Assembly (NCBI GenBank): GCA_052289195.1
Contig: DAWAJD010000007.1
Location: forward strand, 1 to 64,000
Origin: UBA4644 sp900555855
Lineage (GTDB): Bacteria; Bacillota; Clostridia; Oscillospirales; Butyricicoccaceae
Direction: 5' to 3'
DNA length: 64,000 nucleotides
Shown here: piece by piece, positions 57,038 to 64,000 of the stretch
Layout: every line of letters starts with the position of its first letter
Position numbering within the stretch: position 1 is the stretch's first letter
Translations under genes and position numbers: made by a program
The notes under the pieces: generated by a model
Told to the model about the DNA's origin: nothing
What the model saw: only the letters and a program-made list of their open reading frames with translations
The model's database searches: none

Positions 57038-57670
57038 TCATGGCTGCGGCGTCTGCCCCGCGGCGCCCTTTTCCAGCGCCAGCAGATCCTCTCCCGGGCG
57101 GACGATCCGCCGGATCCATTCCTTCCGGATCTCCCAGATGTTGCCGCAGACATTGAAGATCGTCCAGTTGTCGATCTCAAAGACCCGCTTCCAGCTCTCC
57201 CGGATGCGCTGCTCCTCCTGGGGATATTGCCCGCGCCAGCGCCCCTGCAGGATCTCAAAGCCGCTCTGGATGCCCATGGCGCGAAGATGCTCCCGATAGG
57301 CGGCCCGGTCGGCCTCGTCTTTGGGGATATAGACCCGGTTGAGCACATAATCCCACTTTTCTTCATCAAAATAAATCACCTGATCCCGCGGGACCTCCAG
57401 TACATAGACCACCGTCCCCGGAATAGGTCGGAGACAATTCTCCACACTGATGGAACACCAGATGGAGGCCTGCACATCTGCCGGCCGGGGCACCCGCCGG
57501 GAAGCCTCCTCCGTAAACCAGTCATAGCTTTCCAGATAGTGCTGCGCCATATCGCCGAAATGCAGCCGCACATAGGTCCGGCTGTTAATGATGCGCCCAT
57601 CCCGCTCCAGCTGGGCCAGCGTTTTTTCGTTCTGCCGCGAATAAAGGCGGACGGTTTCCTGCTCTGCCAC
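57038..57670 (-). CDS. DUF3841 family protein
   Basis: A 210-aa cytoplasmic protein whose middle (DVQASIWCSISVENCLRPIPGTVVYVLEVPRDQVIYFDEEKWDYVLNRVYIP) matches the DUF3841 pattern, in which an aromatic WxV/L..W core recurs. DUF3841 members have no proven function. I chose the GTG start (VAEQETVRLY) at 57670, which has AAGGGGGC upstream; a farther TTG/ATG-like start is possible. It is alone between VanY-like gene and a terminator. Confidence 0.75.
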   Translation of the reverse strand: MAEQETVRLYSRQNEKTLAQLERDGRIINSRTYVRLHFGDMAQHYLESYDWFTEEASRRVPRPADVQASIWCSISVENCLRPIPGTVVYVLEVPRDQVIYFDEEKWDYVLNRVYIPKDEADRAAYREHLRAMGIQSGFEILQGRWRGQYPQEEQRIRESWKRVFEIDNWTIFNVCGNIWEIRKEWIRRIVRPGEDLLALEKGAAGQTPQP

Positions 57671-57733
57671 GGTAAAAGCCCCCTTACCCTGATCATCATA
57701 CCACGATCCGACGGTTTTTGCAACTTTTTGGCA

Positions 57734-57769
57734 CAAAAAAGCTCTGCAGGCAAGACTTGCCTGCAGAGC
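57734..57769 (-). terminator. terminator of the pckG-DUF1294 unit
   Basis: On the minus strand GCTCTGCAGGCAA pairs with TTGCCTGCAGAGC over a 3-nt loop, followed by a run of six T. Confidence 0.88.
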
Positions 57770-57781
57770 GGAACCATTTGC

Positions 57782-58036
57782 TCAAGTACAGTAACGATAC
57801 AGCAGCGCCAGCTGAACCAGCAGCATCAGCGGAACGCCCAGCATGAATTTCAGATGCCGGGTCTTGTGGCGAAACAGCAGCATTCCCAGCAGCATCCCGC
57901 AGCTTCCGCCCAAAGCGGAAAGGAGCAGAAGCGTCGCTTCCGGAACGCGCCACTGTCTCTGCCTTGCCCGGCGCTTGTCCGCAAGGCAGAGCACAAAGGC
58001 CGCGCTGTTGATCAGGAGCAGATAAAGACGGAGCAC
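57782..58036 (-). CDS. DUF1294 small membrane protein
   Basis: An 84-aa protein with three or four short hydrophobic stretches. The pattern LINSAAFVLCLADKRRARQRQWRVPEATLLLLSALGGSCGMLLGMLLFRHKTRHLKF is the DUF1294 signature (often attached to cold-shock domains in other phyla). It starts at GTG 58036, 5 nt after the pckG stop, so it is read from the pckG transcript. Function unknown. Confidence 0.85.
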   Translation of the reverse strand: MLRLYLLLINSAAFVLCLADKRRARQRQWRVPEATLLLLSALGGSCGMLLGMLLFRHKTRHLKFMLGVPLMLLVQLALLYRYCT

Positions 58037-58041
58037 TTGCT

Positions 58042-59832
58042 TCAGGCGTCCAGATTCTTCTCCAGAATGTCCAGGTTCTGGCGCAGCTCCCGGGGCAGAC
58101 GGTCGCCGATGGTGCCGTAGAACTCCTCAATGCTGGGCAGGTCCGCCTTCCAGGCGTCCTTGTCGATGGTCAGCAGCTCCCGGAGGGCAAAAATATCAAA
58201 CTTGCGGGCGGGAGAAATGTCATATTGCAGATCCTCGAGGCAGATATCCTCCGCCTTGGGAACAAAACCGATGGCGGTCTCTTCCGCATCCACAGTTCCC
58301 TCGCAGCGCTTGATGATCCAGTCCAGAACGCGGAAGTTGTCGCCAAAGCCGGGCCACATAAAGTCGCCGTCTGCATCGGTACGGAACCAGTTCACATGGA
58401 AGATCTTGGGGGCCTTGCTCATCTTCTTGCCCATGTCGATCCAGTGCTGGAAATAGTCACCCACATGATAGCCGATGAAGGGCCGCATAGCCATGGGGTC
58501 GCGGCGAACCACACCCACGGCGCCGGTGGCGGCAGCGGTAGTCTCAGAGGCCATAATGGAGCCCACGAACACGCCATGATCCCAGTCGCGGGACTGATAG
58601 ACCAGAGGTGCGCACTTAGCACGGCGGCCGCCGAAGATGATGGCGGACAGGGGCACGCCGTCGGGATCTTCCCAGTTGTCCGCGATGCAGGGGCAGTTTT
58701 TCGCGGGAGCGGTGAAGCGGGAATTGGGATGGGCGATCTTGGTGTTGGAGCTGTAATCATGCGGCTCGCCGGTCCAGTCCAGCAGGCCCTTGGGCGGCTG
58801 CTTGGTAAGGCCCTCCCACCAGACGGTCTTCTCCACGGGATCCAGCGCCACATTGGTGAAGATCGTATTGCTTCTGGTGCAGGCCAGAGCGTTGGGGTTG
58901 CTGTGGGCATTGGTGCCGGGGGCCACGCCAAAGAAGCCCGCCTCGGGGTTGACGGCATAGAGCTGGCCGTCCTTGCCCACGCGCAGCCAGGCGATATCGT
59001 CGCCCAGCGTCCAGACATGATAGCCCTGCTTGGCGTAATAATCCGGGGGGAACATCATGGCCAGATTGGTCTTGCCGCAGGCAGAGGGGAAGGCCGCCGC
59101 CACATATTTCTTCTTTCCGTCGGGATATTCGATGCAGAGGATCAGCATATGCTCCGCCATCCAGCCTTCGTTCTTGCCCTGGAAGGACGCGATGCGCAGC
59201 GCGAAGCACTTCTTGCCCAGCAGGACATTTCCGCCGTAGCCGGAGTTGACGGACCAGATGGCGTTGTCCTCGGGGAACTGGAGGATATAGCGCTTGTCGG
59301 CGTCCAGCGTACACTTACCGTGGAGACCGCGGACGAAATCATCGGAATCGCCCAGCTTGTCCAGGACCTTCTGGCCCACGCGGGTCATGATGGCCATGCT
59401 GACGACCACATAGATGGAATCGGTGATCTCGATGCCCACCTTGGCAAAGCGGGAAGCCACCGGGCCCATGCAGAAGGGGATCACATACATGGTCCGCCCC
59501 TTCATGGAGCCGCGCAGCACATCGGAAGCCACCTGATAAGCCTCCTGGGGATCCATCCAGTTGTTGGTGGGGCCGCAGTCCGCCTGATCGCGGGTGCAGA
59601 TAAAGGTGCGGCCTTCCACGCGGGCCACATCGTTCAGCGCAGAACGGTGATAGTAGCAGCCCGGGAGCTTCTCCTCGTTCAGCTTGATCAGTTCTCCGGT
59701 GGCCATGGCCTCCCGGCGCAGACCTTCCAGCTGTTCCTCGCTGCCGTCGATCCAGACGACCCGATCGGGGCAGGCCAGCGCTTCGGCGTCCTGAACAAAC
59801 TGCAGGACGGCTTTGTTCGTGGTCAAGGACAT
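58042..59832 (-). CDS. pckG: phosphoenolpyruvate carboxykinase (GTP)
   Basis: A 596-aa enzyme that interconverts oxaloacetate and phosphoenolpyruvate with GTP. Length matches the GTP-type rather than the shorter ATP-type. The kinase-1a P-loop FPSACGKTNLAMM includes the hyper-reactive Cys, and further features are RDQADCGPTNNW, FGGRRAKCAPLVYQSRDWDHGVFVGS and NWFRTD. In anaerobes it may run in the carboxylating direction to make oxaloacetate for succinate or amino acids. ATG follows GGAGGG. The promoter lies inside the end of rsmA. Confidence 0.97.
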   Translation of the reverse strand: MSLTTNKAVLQFVQDAEALACPDRVVWIDGSEEQLEGLRREAMATGELIKLNEEKLPGCYYHRSALNDVARVEGRTFICTRDQADCGPTNNWMDPQEAYQVASDVLRGSMKGRTMYVIPFCMGPVASRFAKVGIEITDSIYVVVSMAIMTRVGQKVLDKLGDSDDFVRGLHGKCTLDADKRYILQFPEDNAIWSVNSGYGGNVLLGKKCFALRIASFQGKNEGWMAEHMLILCIEYPDGKKKYVAAAFPSACGKTNLAMMFPPDYYAKQGYHVWTLGDDIAWLRVGKDGQLYAVNPEAGFFGVAPGTNAHSNPNALACTRSNTIFTNVALDPVEKTVWWEGLTKQPPKGLLDWTGEPHDYSSNTKIAHPNSRFTAPAKNCPCIADNWEDPDGVPLSAIIFGGRRAKCAPLVYQSRDWDHGVFVGSIMASETTAAATGAVGVVRRDPMAMRPFIGYHVGDYFQHWIDMGKKMSKAPKIFHVNWFRTDADGDFMWPGFGDNFRVLDWIIKRCEGTVDAEETAIGFVPKAEDICLEDLQYDISPARKFDIFALRELLTIDKDAWKADLPSIEEFYGTIGDRLPRELRQNLDILEKNLDA

Positions 59833-59881
59833 AAATAACCCTCCAAAAAAATTTGGTGTAATAACTTGCTATGCGAAAAAT

Positions 59882-59910
59882 ATTTTAGCCGATTCCCGTT
59901 TTCTTGGCAA
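59882..59910 (-). promoter_or_regulatory. promoter of pckG
   Basis: On the minus strand: TTGCCA (complement of 59905-59910), a 17-bp spacer and TAAAAT (complement of 59882-59887). The -35 box touches the end of the rsmA gene. Confidence 0.7.
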
Positions 59911-60798
59911 TCAATAATTAGCCGAGATTCCGTCGATTTCTCTGAAATAATTGTGCAATTTGACGGACAGCTCGCTGAATTGCTCCAAACTGAGGGCTTC
60001 GCCGCGAATATTTTCGGAAAGTCCCATGGATTTCAACAGGGCCGCGGCAGCGTCCTTGGTGATTTTTTTGCCATATTCCATGCAAATGCCGTTGATCAGC
60101 GTTTTCCGCCGGTTGGCAAAGCCGGCCCGGATGGCCCGGAAGACCTCTCCCTTCTCCCCCGCCACAGGCGGCTGCGCATGGACCTCCAGCCGCAGCACCA
60201 CAGAATCCACCTTCGGCTGGGGGATAAACCGGTCTCTCGGCACCTGCAGGATGACGCTGGGCGCGGCATAATAGGCCGTTTGGGCGGAAAAGGCGCAGTA
60301 TTCCTTCTCCCCCGCCCCGGCGCAGATCCGCTGGGCGGCCTCCTTCTGCACCATGACGATGACCCGCTGGAAGCAGCCGCTCTCCAGCAGGGCCGCGATG
60401 GCCGGCGAGGTGATGTAATAGGGCAGATTGGCGCAGGCGATCACCGGCCCTCCGGAAAACTGCTCCCGGCAGAGGGCGGGCAGATCGGTCTTGAGCACAT
60501 CGCCCTGCACCAGCGCAAAGTTGCCGCAGCCTGCCATGGTCTCCTGCAGGATGGGCGGCAGACGGTGGTCCAGCTCCACGGCGGCCACCTTTTTGGCCCG
60601 CCGGCAAAGCTCCCGGCTCAGCGCGCCGATGCCCGGCCCGATCTCCACCACATTGGTCTCCGGCGTGATGTCCGAGCGCTGGGCGATCTGCTCCGGGACG
60701 GTGCTGTCGCAGAGAAAGTTTTGCCCCAGCTCCCGGGAAAAATGGAAGCCGTGGCGCAGCAGGAGCTGCCCGATATCCTTGGGATCGCAAAGATCCAT
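59911..60798 (-). CDS. rsmA: 16S rRNA dimethyladenosine transferase
   Basis: A 295-aa enzyme that dimethylates A1518 and A1519 in the 3' helix of 16S rRNA, a checkpoint in 30S assembly. FSRELGQNFLCDSTVPEQIA and VVEIGPGIGALSRELCRRAKKVAAVELDHRL (motifs X and I), CANLPYYITSPAIAALLE (NLPY motif IV) and FIPQPKVDSVVLRLE are all present. The start MDLCDPKD at 60798 follows GGAGGGG. It is the last gene in an operon with the GTPase-NYN fusion. Confidence 0.97.
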   Translation of the reverse strand: MDLCDPKDIGQLLLRHGFHFSRELGQNFLCDSTVPEQIAQRSDITPETNVVEIGPGIGALSRELCRRAKKVAAVELDHRLPPILQETMAGCGNFALVQGDVLKTDLPALCREQFSGGPVIACANLPYYITSPAIAALLESGCFQRVIVMVQKEAAQRICAGAGEKEYCAFSAQTAYYAAPSVILQVPRDRFIPQPKVDSVVLRLEVHAQPPVAGEKGEVFRAIRAGFANRRKTLINGICMEYGKKITKDAAAALLKSMGLSENIRGEALSLEQFSELSVKLHNYFREIDGISANY

Positions 60799-60827
60799 GC
60801 TTGTCCCCTCCAATCCTTTCAAGGGTC

Positions 60828-63473
60828 TCACGGCCGCTGCCGCGGATCCCGTTTCTGTTCCATGATCTGACCGATGGTGCTGCCCCGGCCGGCCCGGGCG
60901 CGGTATTTCTGAACGATCTCCCCGATCTCCGTATGGGTCTGCATGACCTCCGCCCGGAAGGCCAGCGAGGAGACCCGCACAGCGCCGTGGCCCAGAATGA
61001 TCAGCTGCTCCATGCCGTCGGAGGTGGCCACCCGGACCCGGTACTGCCGGCCGATCTCATAGGTGACCTTCTCGATATACATATCGGCCGTCTCCGCTTC
61101 TTTGGTATAAACGATGTCGATATTATGATATTTTTCCACCGAGCCCGGGTTTCCGTGGACCTTATAGGCGTCGAAGACCAGAATCAGCCCGCATTTGCGG
61201 TAGCCCTGATAGTTGCACAGGATGTCCGCCAGCGACTGCCGGGCGGCCTCCAGGCTCTCCGCCGCCAGCCCCTTCAGCTCCTCCCAGGAGAAAATGATGT
61301 TGTAGCCGTCCACCAGAACATATTCCGGCAGCAGCGCCTGGTTTTCCGCTTTTGTGCGGCGGGCCGGCTCGTCGAAGGAAACATCCTTCCTCCGGGGGAT
61401 GAACTCCCGGCGGCGCACGGCGCCGTAGGTGCGCTCATAGATGGCCTGCAGCTCCCGGTCCTCCTCCAGCGTGCCGCGGTAAGCCTCGGAAGCTCGCTGC
61501 CGCGGCGTCTGCTCTGTCGGCGCAGTCTGGAGCTTGGGCAAAGCGCTTTCCAGATGCATATGCGCCGGGACCTGATCCCAGGGCACCACATAGCCCGCGC
61601 CGTGATCACAGAAGACGGAATCCGGCGTGTTTTCCAGATCGTTTTCCGGCCGGTAGCCGATGGCCTCCGCCACGGCCTGCTGCTCCCGGCAGGGCTCATA
61701 GCCCCGCACCTGCAGCGCGATCCGTCCCCGTCCCCGGGTATAGGCGGCCAGCTTGGCAGGATAATCCCGCATGGCTGCCACCGGGGCATAGCCCTTCAGC
61801 AGGGCATCCTCCCCCTCCGCAGCCGGGCTCTCGCAGACGCCGCCCATTTGCTGCACATCCGTGAGCGCCCGGCCCACGGCGTTTTGGGGCAGGCGCAGGG
61901 TAAAATCATAATAAGGCTCCAGCAGGATGGGCCGTGCCTGCATCAGCCCCTGCCGCACCGCCCGATAGGTTGCCTGACGGAAATCGCCGCCCTCGGTATG
62001 CTTCAGGCTGGCCTTTCCGGTGAGCAGGGTGATGTGCAGGTCGGTGACCGGCGCGCCGGTGAGCACGCCCAGATGCTGCTTTTCCTCCAGATGGGTCAGG
62101 ATCAGCCGCTGCCAGTTCAGATCCAGCACATCCGTGCTGCACACGCTGTCAAACACCAGCCCGGAGCCCCGCTCCCCCGGCTGCAGCAGAAGATGCACCT
62201 CCGCATAGTGGCGCAGCGGCTCAAAATGTCCAACGCCCTCCACCGTGTCGGCGATGGTCTCCCGATAGACCACGCTGCCCGGGCCAAAGGACGCTTCCAG
62301 CCCAAACCGGTCCCGCAGCAGCCGCTGCAGCACCTCCAGCTGGACCTCCCCCATCAGCTGCACATGGATCTCCTGCAGCTGCTCGTCCCAGACGATGTGC
62401 AGCATGGGGTCCTCCTCCTCCAGCTGGCGCAGACGGCGAAGGGTCTCCGGCAGGCTGCATTCCGGCGGCAGCAGCAGCTGATAGGTCAAAACCGGCTGCA
62501 GCGCCGGCGGCTCCGCGCCCTGCTCCAGGCCGAAGCCGTCGCCGGGGGCCGTCTGGCTCAGGCCGGTGACGGCGCAAAGCGTCCCTGCCTCCGCCTGCTC
62601 CACGGTCTTATATTTTGCGCCGGAATACAGGCGGATCTGATCGATCTTTTCCTCCCACGGGCCGGCTTTGCCCACGCCGGAAAGCGACGCCTTGACCCTT
62701 AAGGCGCCGCCGGTGACCTTCAGCCAGGTGAGCCGCGCTCCCTGCGCATCCCGGGATATTTTATAGACCCGCAGGCCCAGCTCCTCCGGATATTGCGGCG
62801 CGCCGGTCCAGCGGCACAGATCCTGCAGCAGCTCCTCCACGCCGTCCAGCTTCAGGGCGGAGCCAAACCGGCAGGGAAAGATCTTCCTTGCCGCGATGGC
62901 GGAGACGATCTCCCAGGGCTTCAGGCGTCCCGCAGCCAGATAGGCGTCCAGCAGGCGCTCGTCGCAGAGGGAGAGCTGCTCCTGAAACGCCTCTGCGTCC
63001 TGCGCGCCGAAGTCCACGCAGTGCTCGCTGAGCTTAGACTGAAGCTCTGCCAGAAGCGCTTCCCGCCGGGCGCCGGCCAGGTCCATCTTATTGATGAAAA
63101 GAAAGGTCGGGATCCGGTAGCGGCGGAGCAGCCGCCAGAGGGTCTCCGTATGGCTCTGGACGCCATCCGTGCCGCTGATGACCAGAACGGCATAATCCAG
63201 CACCTGCAGCGTCCGCTCCATCTCCGTGGAAAAATCCACATGGCCGGGGGTGTCCACCAGCGTCAGCTCCGCTTCCGGCAACTCCAGCCGGGCCAGCTTG
63301 GAGAAAATGGTGATGCCCCGCTCCCGCTCCAGCGCATTGTTGTCCAGAAAGGCGTCCTTGTGATCTACCCGGCCCAGACGGCAGATGCCGCCGCCCGCGT
63401 AGAGCAGGCCCTCGGAAAGCGTGGTCTTTCCCGCGTCCACATGGGCCAGGATGCCGATCGCAAGCTTTTTCAT
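60828..63473 (-). CDS. ribosomal-protection-type GTPase fused to an NYN (Rae1/YacP-like) nuclease
   Basis: An 881-aa protein. Residues 1 to about 640 are a TetM/TetW-type translational GTPase (GILAHVDAGKTTLSEGLLY; DTPGHVDFSTEM with the catalytic His intact; FLFINKMDLAG). A Pro/Arg linker leads to residues 715-881, a Rae1/YacP-like NYN domain with EYVLVDGYNII (Asp722), LILVFDAYKV (Asp768), ETAD and VATSDGMEQ (about Asp819). YacP/Rae1 cuts mRNA in the A site of translating ribosomes; Tet proteins act on the same site. The fusion is therefore a credible ribosome-rescue or stress enzyme rather than a classic tetracycline-resistance protein. It lies between rsmA and a PIG-L gene, close spacing. 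Confidence 0.9.
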   Translation of the reverse strand: MKKLAIGILAHVDAGKTTLSEGLLYAGGGICRLGRVDHKDAFLDNNALERERGITIFSKLARLELPEAELTLVDTPGHVDFSTEMERTLQVLDYAVLVISGTDGVQSHTETLWRLLRRYRIPTFLFINKMDLAGARREALLAELQSKLSEHCVDFGAQDAEAFQEQLSLCDERLLDAYLAAGRLKPWEIVSAIAARKIFPCRFGSALKLDGVEELLQDLCRWTGAPQYPEELGLRVYKISRDAQGARLTWLKVTGGALRVKASLSGVGKAGPWEEKIDQIRLYSGAKYKTVEQAEAGTLCAVTGLSQTAPGDGFGLEQGAEPPALQPVLTYQLLLPPECSLPETLRRLRQLEEEDPMLHIVWDEQLQEIHVQLMGEVQLEVLQRLLRDRFGLEASFGPGSVVYRETIADTVEGVGHFEPLRHYAEVHLLLQPGERGSGLVFDSVCSTDVLDLNWQRLILTHLEEKQHLGVLTGAPVTDLHITLLTGKASLKHTEGGDFRQATYRAVRQGLMQARPILLEPYYDFTLRLPQNAVGRALTDVQQMGGVCESPAAEGEDALLKGYAPVAAMRDYPAKLAAYTRGRGRIALQVRGYEPCREQQAVAEAIGYRPENDLENTPDSVFCDHGAGYVVPWDQVPAHMHLESALPKLQTAPTEQTPRQRASEAYRGTLEEDRELQAIYERTYGAVRRREFIPRRKDVSFDEPARRTKAENQALLPEYVLVDGYNIIFSWEELKGLAAESLEAARQSLADILCNYQGYRKCGLILVFDAYKVHGNPGSVEKYHNIDIVYTKEAETADMYIEKVTYEIGRQYRVRVATSDGMEQLIILGHGAVRVSSLAFRAEVMQTHTEIGEIVQKYRARAGRGSTIGQIMEQKRDPRQRP

Positions 63474-63480
63474 GCAGGGC

Positions 63481-64000
63481 TCAGTGCTCCAGAATATCCC
63501 GCAGCTCCGGCGTCAGCTCCTCGCCGTATTCGCTGATCTCAAAAACCTCTACATAATGGATATCGTCCGCAGCAGCGCCGAACTTCTCCCGCACCTGCGC
63601 GTCGTATTCCTGCCGATAGCCGGAAAACATCTTCTGATAGCGCTCCCAAAGGTGCTGCACCTGCTTTTCCCGGGGCCAGGAAATGCGCTCCGGATGGTCG
63701 GGCCAATACATCCAGTCAAAATACTGACATTCGTGGCAGCAGGCCGCCTTCAGGATGGTCTCGATGGTGTCGTCGATGGGGACCACCACATCCGGCTGGA
63801 TGGGGTTGGGCTTGCGGAAGGAATCGTGCCAGTAGAGCACCACGGGCATATGGTCCATGTATTTCGTATCGGGGCAGATGCAGGGCACCGTCAGCAGGAA
63901 GGACGCATCCTGCACCAGCTGGGCAGTATTACGATGATCTGCATGATAGTCGTTGAGCCGGTTGGTGATGATCAGATCGGGGGAGAACCGGCGGATATAG
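63481..64000 (-). CDS. PIG-L family deacetylase, truncated by the window end
   Basis: The C-terminal part of a PIG-L (LmbE-like) deacetylase: the right end of the window encodes RLNDYHADHR, the second zinc motif (HxxH-type), preceded by DLIITN. Downstream are helices rich in aromatic and acidic residues (HECQYFDWMYWPDHPERI). The N-terminal AHPDD motif lies outside. It is 7 nt upstream of the GTPase-NYN gene, so the two are probably co-transcribed. The substrate (N-acetylglucosaminyl or other amide) is unknown. Confidence 0.85.
   Translation of the reverse strand, partial: YIRRFSPDLIITNRLNDYHADHRNTAQLVQDASFLLTVPCICPDTKYMDHMPVVLYWHDSFRKPNPIQPDVVVPIDDTIETILKAACCHECQYFDWMYWPDHPERISWPREKQVQHLWERYQKMFSGYRQEYDAQVREKFGAAADDIHYVEVFEISEYGEELTPELRDILEH

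Noticed and set aside
60828..63473. A plain tetracycline-resistance annotation for the GTPase-NYN protein.
   Set aside because: The extra nuclease domain and housekeeping context (rsmA operon) speak against an acquired resistance gene, though protection from tetracycline is not excluded.
1..64000. CRISPR arrays, rRNA operons or complete insertion sequences.
   Set aside because: I saw no regularly spaced repeats, no rRNA-like stretches and no transposase. The only repeat pair near a recombinase is the 13-mer at 35126 and 35674.

Overview
The window reads as chromosomal DNA of a spore-forming, G+C-rich member of the Clostridia, most likely Oscillospirales/Oscillospiraceae-like. The evidence is a set of endospore genes (spoIVA, a SpoIVFB-type protease, yqfC, yqfD, ylbJ), the clostridial yqfC-yqfD-phoH-ybeY-era-yqzL-recO-mutS2 order, an SLH-anchored surface protein, and A/G-rich Shine-Dalgarno sequences with TTGACA/TATAAT-like promoters. 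The species call is inference. Four 10-N runs lie inside coding sequences, and none fits the surrounding reading frames, so they are scaffold placeholders of unknown true length.

Region by region. 1-0.2 kb: end of a tRNA-Gly gene and a complete tRNA-Cys gene. 0.3-7.7 kb: an accessory zone with a membrane protein and a TetR regulator that share an operator, a GNAT enzyme, an ABC exporter, a methyltransferase-like membrane protein and ogt, plus three decayed genes (padR, DUF1700, a QueG-like reductase). 7.8-14.8 kb: SLH surface protein, spoIVA, MATE exporter, spoIVFB-like protease. 14.8-20.9 kb: radical SAM pair, then rplS-lepB-rbgA-rnhB-yraN and a metallophosphoesterase. 21-25.3 kb: tig-clpP-clpX and rlmB. 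25.3-30 kb: a P-type-ATPase-like pseudoenzyme and an EF-G paralogue. 30-32.6 kb: a CsoR-controlled metal ATPase module. 32.6-36.7 kb: a Cys-rich miniprotein, a HlyD/FtsX efflux pair without an ATPase, the remains of an apparent inovirus-type element beside a dif-like palindrome, and a Xer-type recombinase. 36.7-41.3 kb: two Nudix hydrolases, a tandem-AAA ATPase, an orphan YtrA-type GntR regulator and a possible zinc metallopeptidase. 41.3-47.4 kb: pxpABC, coaD, rsmD, uvrC and an HPr-like protein. 47.6-55.8 kb: the mutS2-to-yqfC operon on the minus strand, with ylbJ divergent. 55.8-64 kb: small Cys-rich protein, VanY-type peptidase, DUF3841, DUF1294, GTP-type PEPCK, rsmA, a fusion of a tetracycline-ribosomal-protection-type GTPase with a Rae1/YacP-like NYN nuclease, and a truncated PIG-L deacetylase.

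How the genes work together. Most of the window is translation and ribosome biogenesis (rplS, rbgA, rlmB, rsmD, rsmA, era, ybeY, EF-G paralogue, ribosome-protection fusion), protein quality control (tig, clpP, clpX, lepB), DNA repair (ogt, uvrC, recO, mutS2) and sporulation. The most interesting items are the GTPase-NYN fusion, the decayed filamentous-phage-like element flanked by a 13-bp direct repeat, the catalytically dead P-type-ATPase-like protein, the HPr homologue with Tyr at position 15, and the cluster of internally deleted genes near the left end. No stretch over about 300 bases lacks a gene or decayed gene. I saw no CRISPR array, rRNA gene or insertion sequence.
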